A stretch of DNA of 50,636 nucleotides. It comes from Bartonella rattaustraliani AUST/NH4. GTDB taxonomy: Bacteria > Pseudomonadota > Alphaproteobacteria > Rhizobiales > Rhizobiaceae. This document shows positions 49,438 to 50,636 of the stretch, piece after piece. The stretch is taken from positions 1 to 50,636 of the forward strand of contig NZ_CALW02000049.1 of NCBI RefSeq assembly GCF_000312565.1, written 5' to 3'. The translations under genes and the position numbers were made by a program. Positions within the stretch are counted from its first letter, which is position 1; each line of letters begins with the position of its first letter. Under the pieces are notes generated by a model that searched no databases, was not told the DNA's origin, and saw only the letters and a list, made by a program, of their open reading frames with translations.

Positions 49438-50112
49438 TTATTGTGAGAGGTCTGCAGCTTGGCGCAATGCATGGATACGTGTTTTGTAAAGCTCTTTATT
49501 TCCATTTTTATAAATTGCAGAACCTGCTACAAAGACATTTGCACCAGCCTTTGCAGCTATCTCGATTGTGTCGACAGTGATACCACCATCCACTTCAAGA
49601 TCAATAGGTCTATGTGCGATCATGCTTTTGACGCGTTTGATTTTATTTTCCATTTCTGGAATGAAATTTTGCCCACCAAAACCAGGGTTAACTGTCATGA
49701 TGAGGATAAGATCTAATTGATCAAGCAAATATTCAAGTACATGTTCTGATGTACTAGGATTAATGGCAACACCTGCTTTTTTTCCCATTGCTTTGATGAT
49801 TTGCAGTGAACGATGAAGGTGCGGGTTTGCTTCAGCGTGAATCGTTATAATATCTGCACCCGCTTTTGCAAAAGATTCAAGATAAGGAGTTTCTGGTGAG
49901 ATCATCAAATGAACGTCAAATATTGCTTTGGTCAATGGGCGAAGTGCCTTGACGATATCCGGACCAAAAGTAATATTAGGAACAAAGTGTCCATCCATGA
50001 TATCAAGATGGAGCCAATCTGCGCCCGCATCAATAACATCCAATACTTCTTGGCCAAGCTTGGAAAAATCAGAAGCCAAAAGCGAAGGTGAAATAAGAGG
50101 GGAATAGGGCAT
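49438..50112 (-). CDS. rpe: Ribulose-phosphate 3-epimerase
   Basis: Interconverts ribulose-5-phosphate and xylulose-5-phosphate in the pentose phosphate pathway. The 224-residue TIM barrel shows the metal and catalytic residues in ISPSLLASDFSKLG, WLHLDIMDGHFVPN, FDVHLMI and LEVDGGI, and the phosphate loop MTVNPGFGGQ. AAGGAG lies seven bases before ATG 50112, a strong ribosome binding site. It heads the rpe-purB minus-strand group and supplies the ribose side of nucleotide synthesis. Confidence 0.96.
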   Translation of the reverse strand: MPYSPLISPSLLASDFSKLGQEVLDVIDAGADWLHLDIMDGHFVPNITFGPDIVKALRPLTKAIFDVHLMISPETPYLESFAKAGADIITIHAEANPHLHRSLQIIKAMGKKAGVAINPSTSEHVLEYLLDQLDLILIMTVNPGFGGQNFIPEMENKIKRVKSMIAHRPIDLEVDGGITVDTIEIAAKAGANVFVAGSAIYKNGNKELYKTRIHALRQAADLSQ

Positions 50113-50256
50113 TAAGATCTCCTTGAGAAGCTGTTTTTATCATGCAGTTCTTTATACTAAAATATTTTTTGTGTTATGACGAAAGGAAGAAATATGTATC
50201 ATAGATCTTTTTATAGAAAGATCACTTGAAATTTTAAAGCTCTCTAAGTGAACAAT

Positions 50257-50636
50257 ATGCCAAACCATACAACACATTTCACGCCTAAACTTCAAAATAA
50301 TACTGTTTCTTCGCAAGAGTATCGAGACGCTATGAGTCACTTTGCAGGAGCTGTGCATATTGTGACAACAGATGGTATTAAGGGGAAGCGTGGGGTGACA
50401 GTTTCAGCATGTTGCTCTTTATCTGATGATCCTCCAACACTTCTTGTTTGCCTCATGCGTCATAATCCTAAGAATCAGTTATTCATGGAGAATGGAAATT
50501 TTTGTGTGAATAGTTTGTCAGGAAAACATCGTGCATTAGCAGATATTTTTTCAAAGCGTCGCAATGACACACCAAATAAATATTTTGGTATAGATCAATG
50601 GAGAACCTTGCAAACTGGTGCACCGAGTTTATTAGA
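50257..50636 (+). CDS. Flavin reductase-like domain protein (partial, cut by right edge)
   Basis: The frame is open from ATG 50257 to the end of the window, giving 126 residues without a stop. The SHFAGAVHIVTTDG, GVTVSACCSLSDDPPTLLVC and FCVNSLSG segments match the FMN-binding split-barrel of short-chain flavin reductases (HpaC/RutF type), which reduce FMN or FAD with NAD(P)H for a partner monooxygenase. An FAD monooxygenase lies 22 kb away, but that class reduces its own flavin, so no link is implied. The ribosome binding site is weak (AAGTGAAC). It is divergent from rpe. Confidence 0.85.
   Translation, partial: MPNHTTHFTPKLQNNTVSSQEYRDAMSHFAGAVHIVTTDGIKGKRGVTVSACCSLSDDPPTLLVCLMRHNPKNQLFMENGNFCVNSLSGKHRALADIFSKRRNDTPNKYFGIDQWRTLQTGAPSLL

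Noticed and set aside
1-50636. CRISPR arrays, intact insertion sequences, rRNA genes
   Set aside because: No regularly spaced direct repeats of CRISPR size, no transposase frame and no rRNA sequence recognised.

Overview
The window looks like chromosomal DNA of a Bartonella-type alphaproteobacterium (order Rhizobiales). The basis is the strongly AT-rich composition, large AT-rich gaps between genes, the protein sequences themselves, and Rhizobiales-style gene neighbourhoods: dgt/argS/SPOR divergent from an A-type Fe-S carrier gene, ppk-ppx near rnd-aspS-parC, and purB..purC-purS-purQ-purL-bolA-grxD. The species cannot be named from the sequence alone.

Layout. 1-509: the 3' end of a phage-type DNA adenine methylase runs off the left edge and faces the 3' end of a tRNA-Glu gene, the arrangement expected of an integrated element. 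1.8-5.9 kb: homoserine dehydrogenase (hom), class II fructose-1,6-bisphosphatase (glpX) and a convergent branched-chain aminotransferase (ilvE). 6.1-12.2 kb: a small one-pass membrane protein converging on a dgt-argS-SPOR minus-strand cluster. 12.3-17.8 kb: a plus-strand run of an A-type Fe-S carrier, a secreted beta-rich protein, ccdA, glmU and glmS. 17.8-28.6 kb: recG and dnaE between unusually large non-coding gaps, then an FAD monooxygenase and a zf-CHCC protein. 28.8-40.8 kb: ppk-ppx, a decayed phage immunity region, rnd, aspS and parC. 40.9-50.1 kb: a Bcr/CflA-type exporter, grxD, bolA and a de novo purine cluster (purL, purQ, purS, purC, purB) with rpe upstream. The right edge cuts a flavin-reductase-domain gene.

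Most genes are housekeeping: amino acid synthesis, aminoacylation, DNA replication and repair, cell-wall precursor (UDP-GlcNAc) synthesis, polyphosphate turnover, Fe-S trafficking (A-type carrier, BolA, CGFS glutaredoxin) and purine synthesis. I found no clear undescribed multigene system.

The most interesting material is in the gaps. Between ppx and rnd lies a phage-derived segment with a Ner-like DNA-binding gene, a divergent XRE repressor and a small downstream gene, all broken by small indels. Beside them are a helically phased TTTYAAAGR repeat array and three copies of a CACCTAAt-type motif. Elsewhere, two diverged copies of a ~290 bp sequence sit in two convergent gaps on either side of recG-dnaE, and two diverged copies of a ~120 bp sequence sit beside the tRNA-Glu/methylase junction and downstream of recG.
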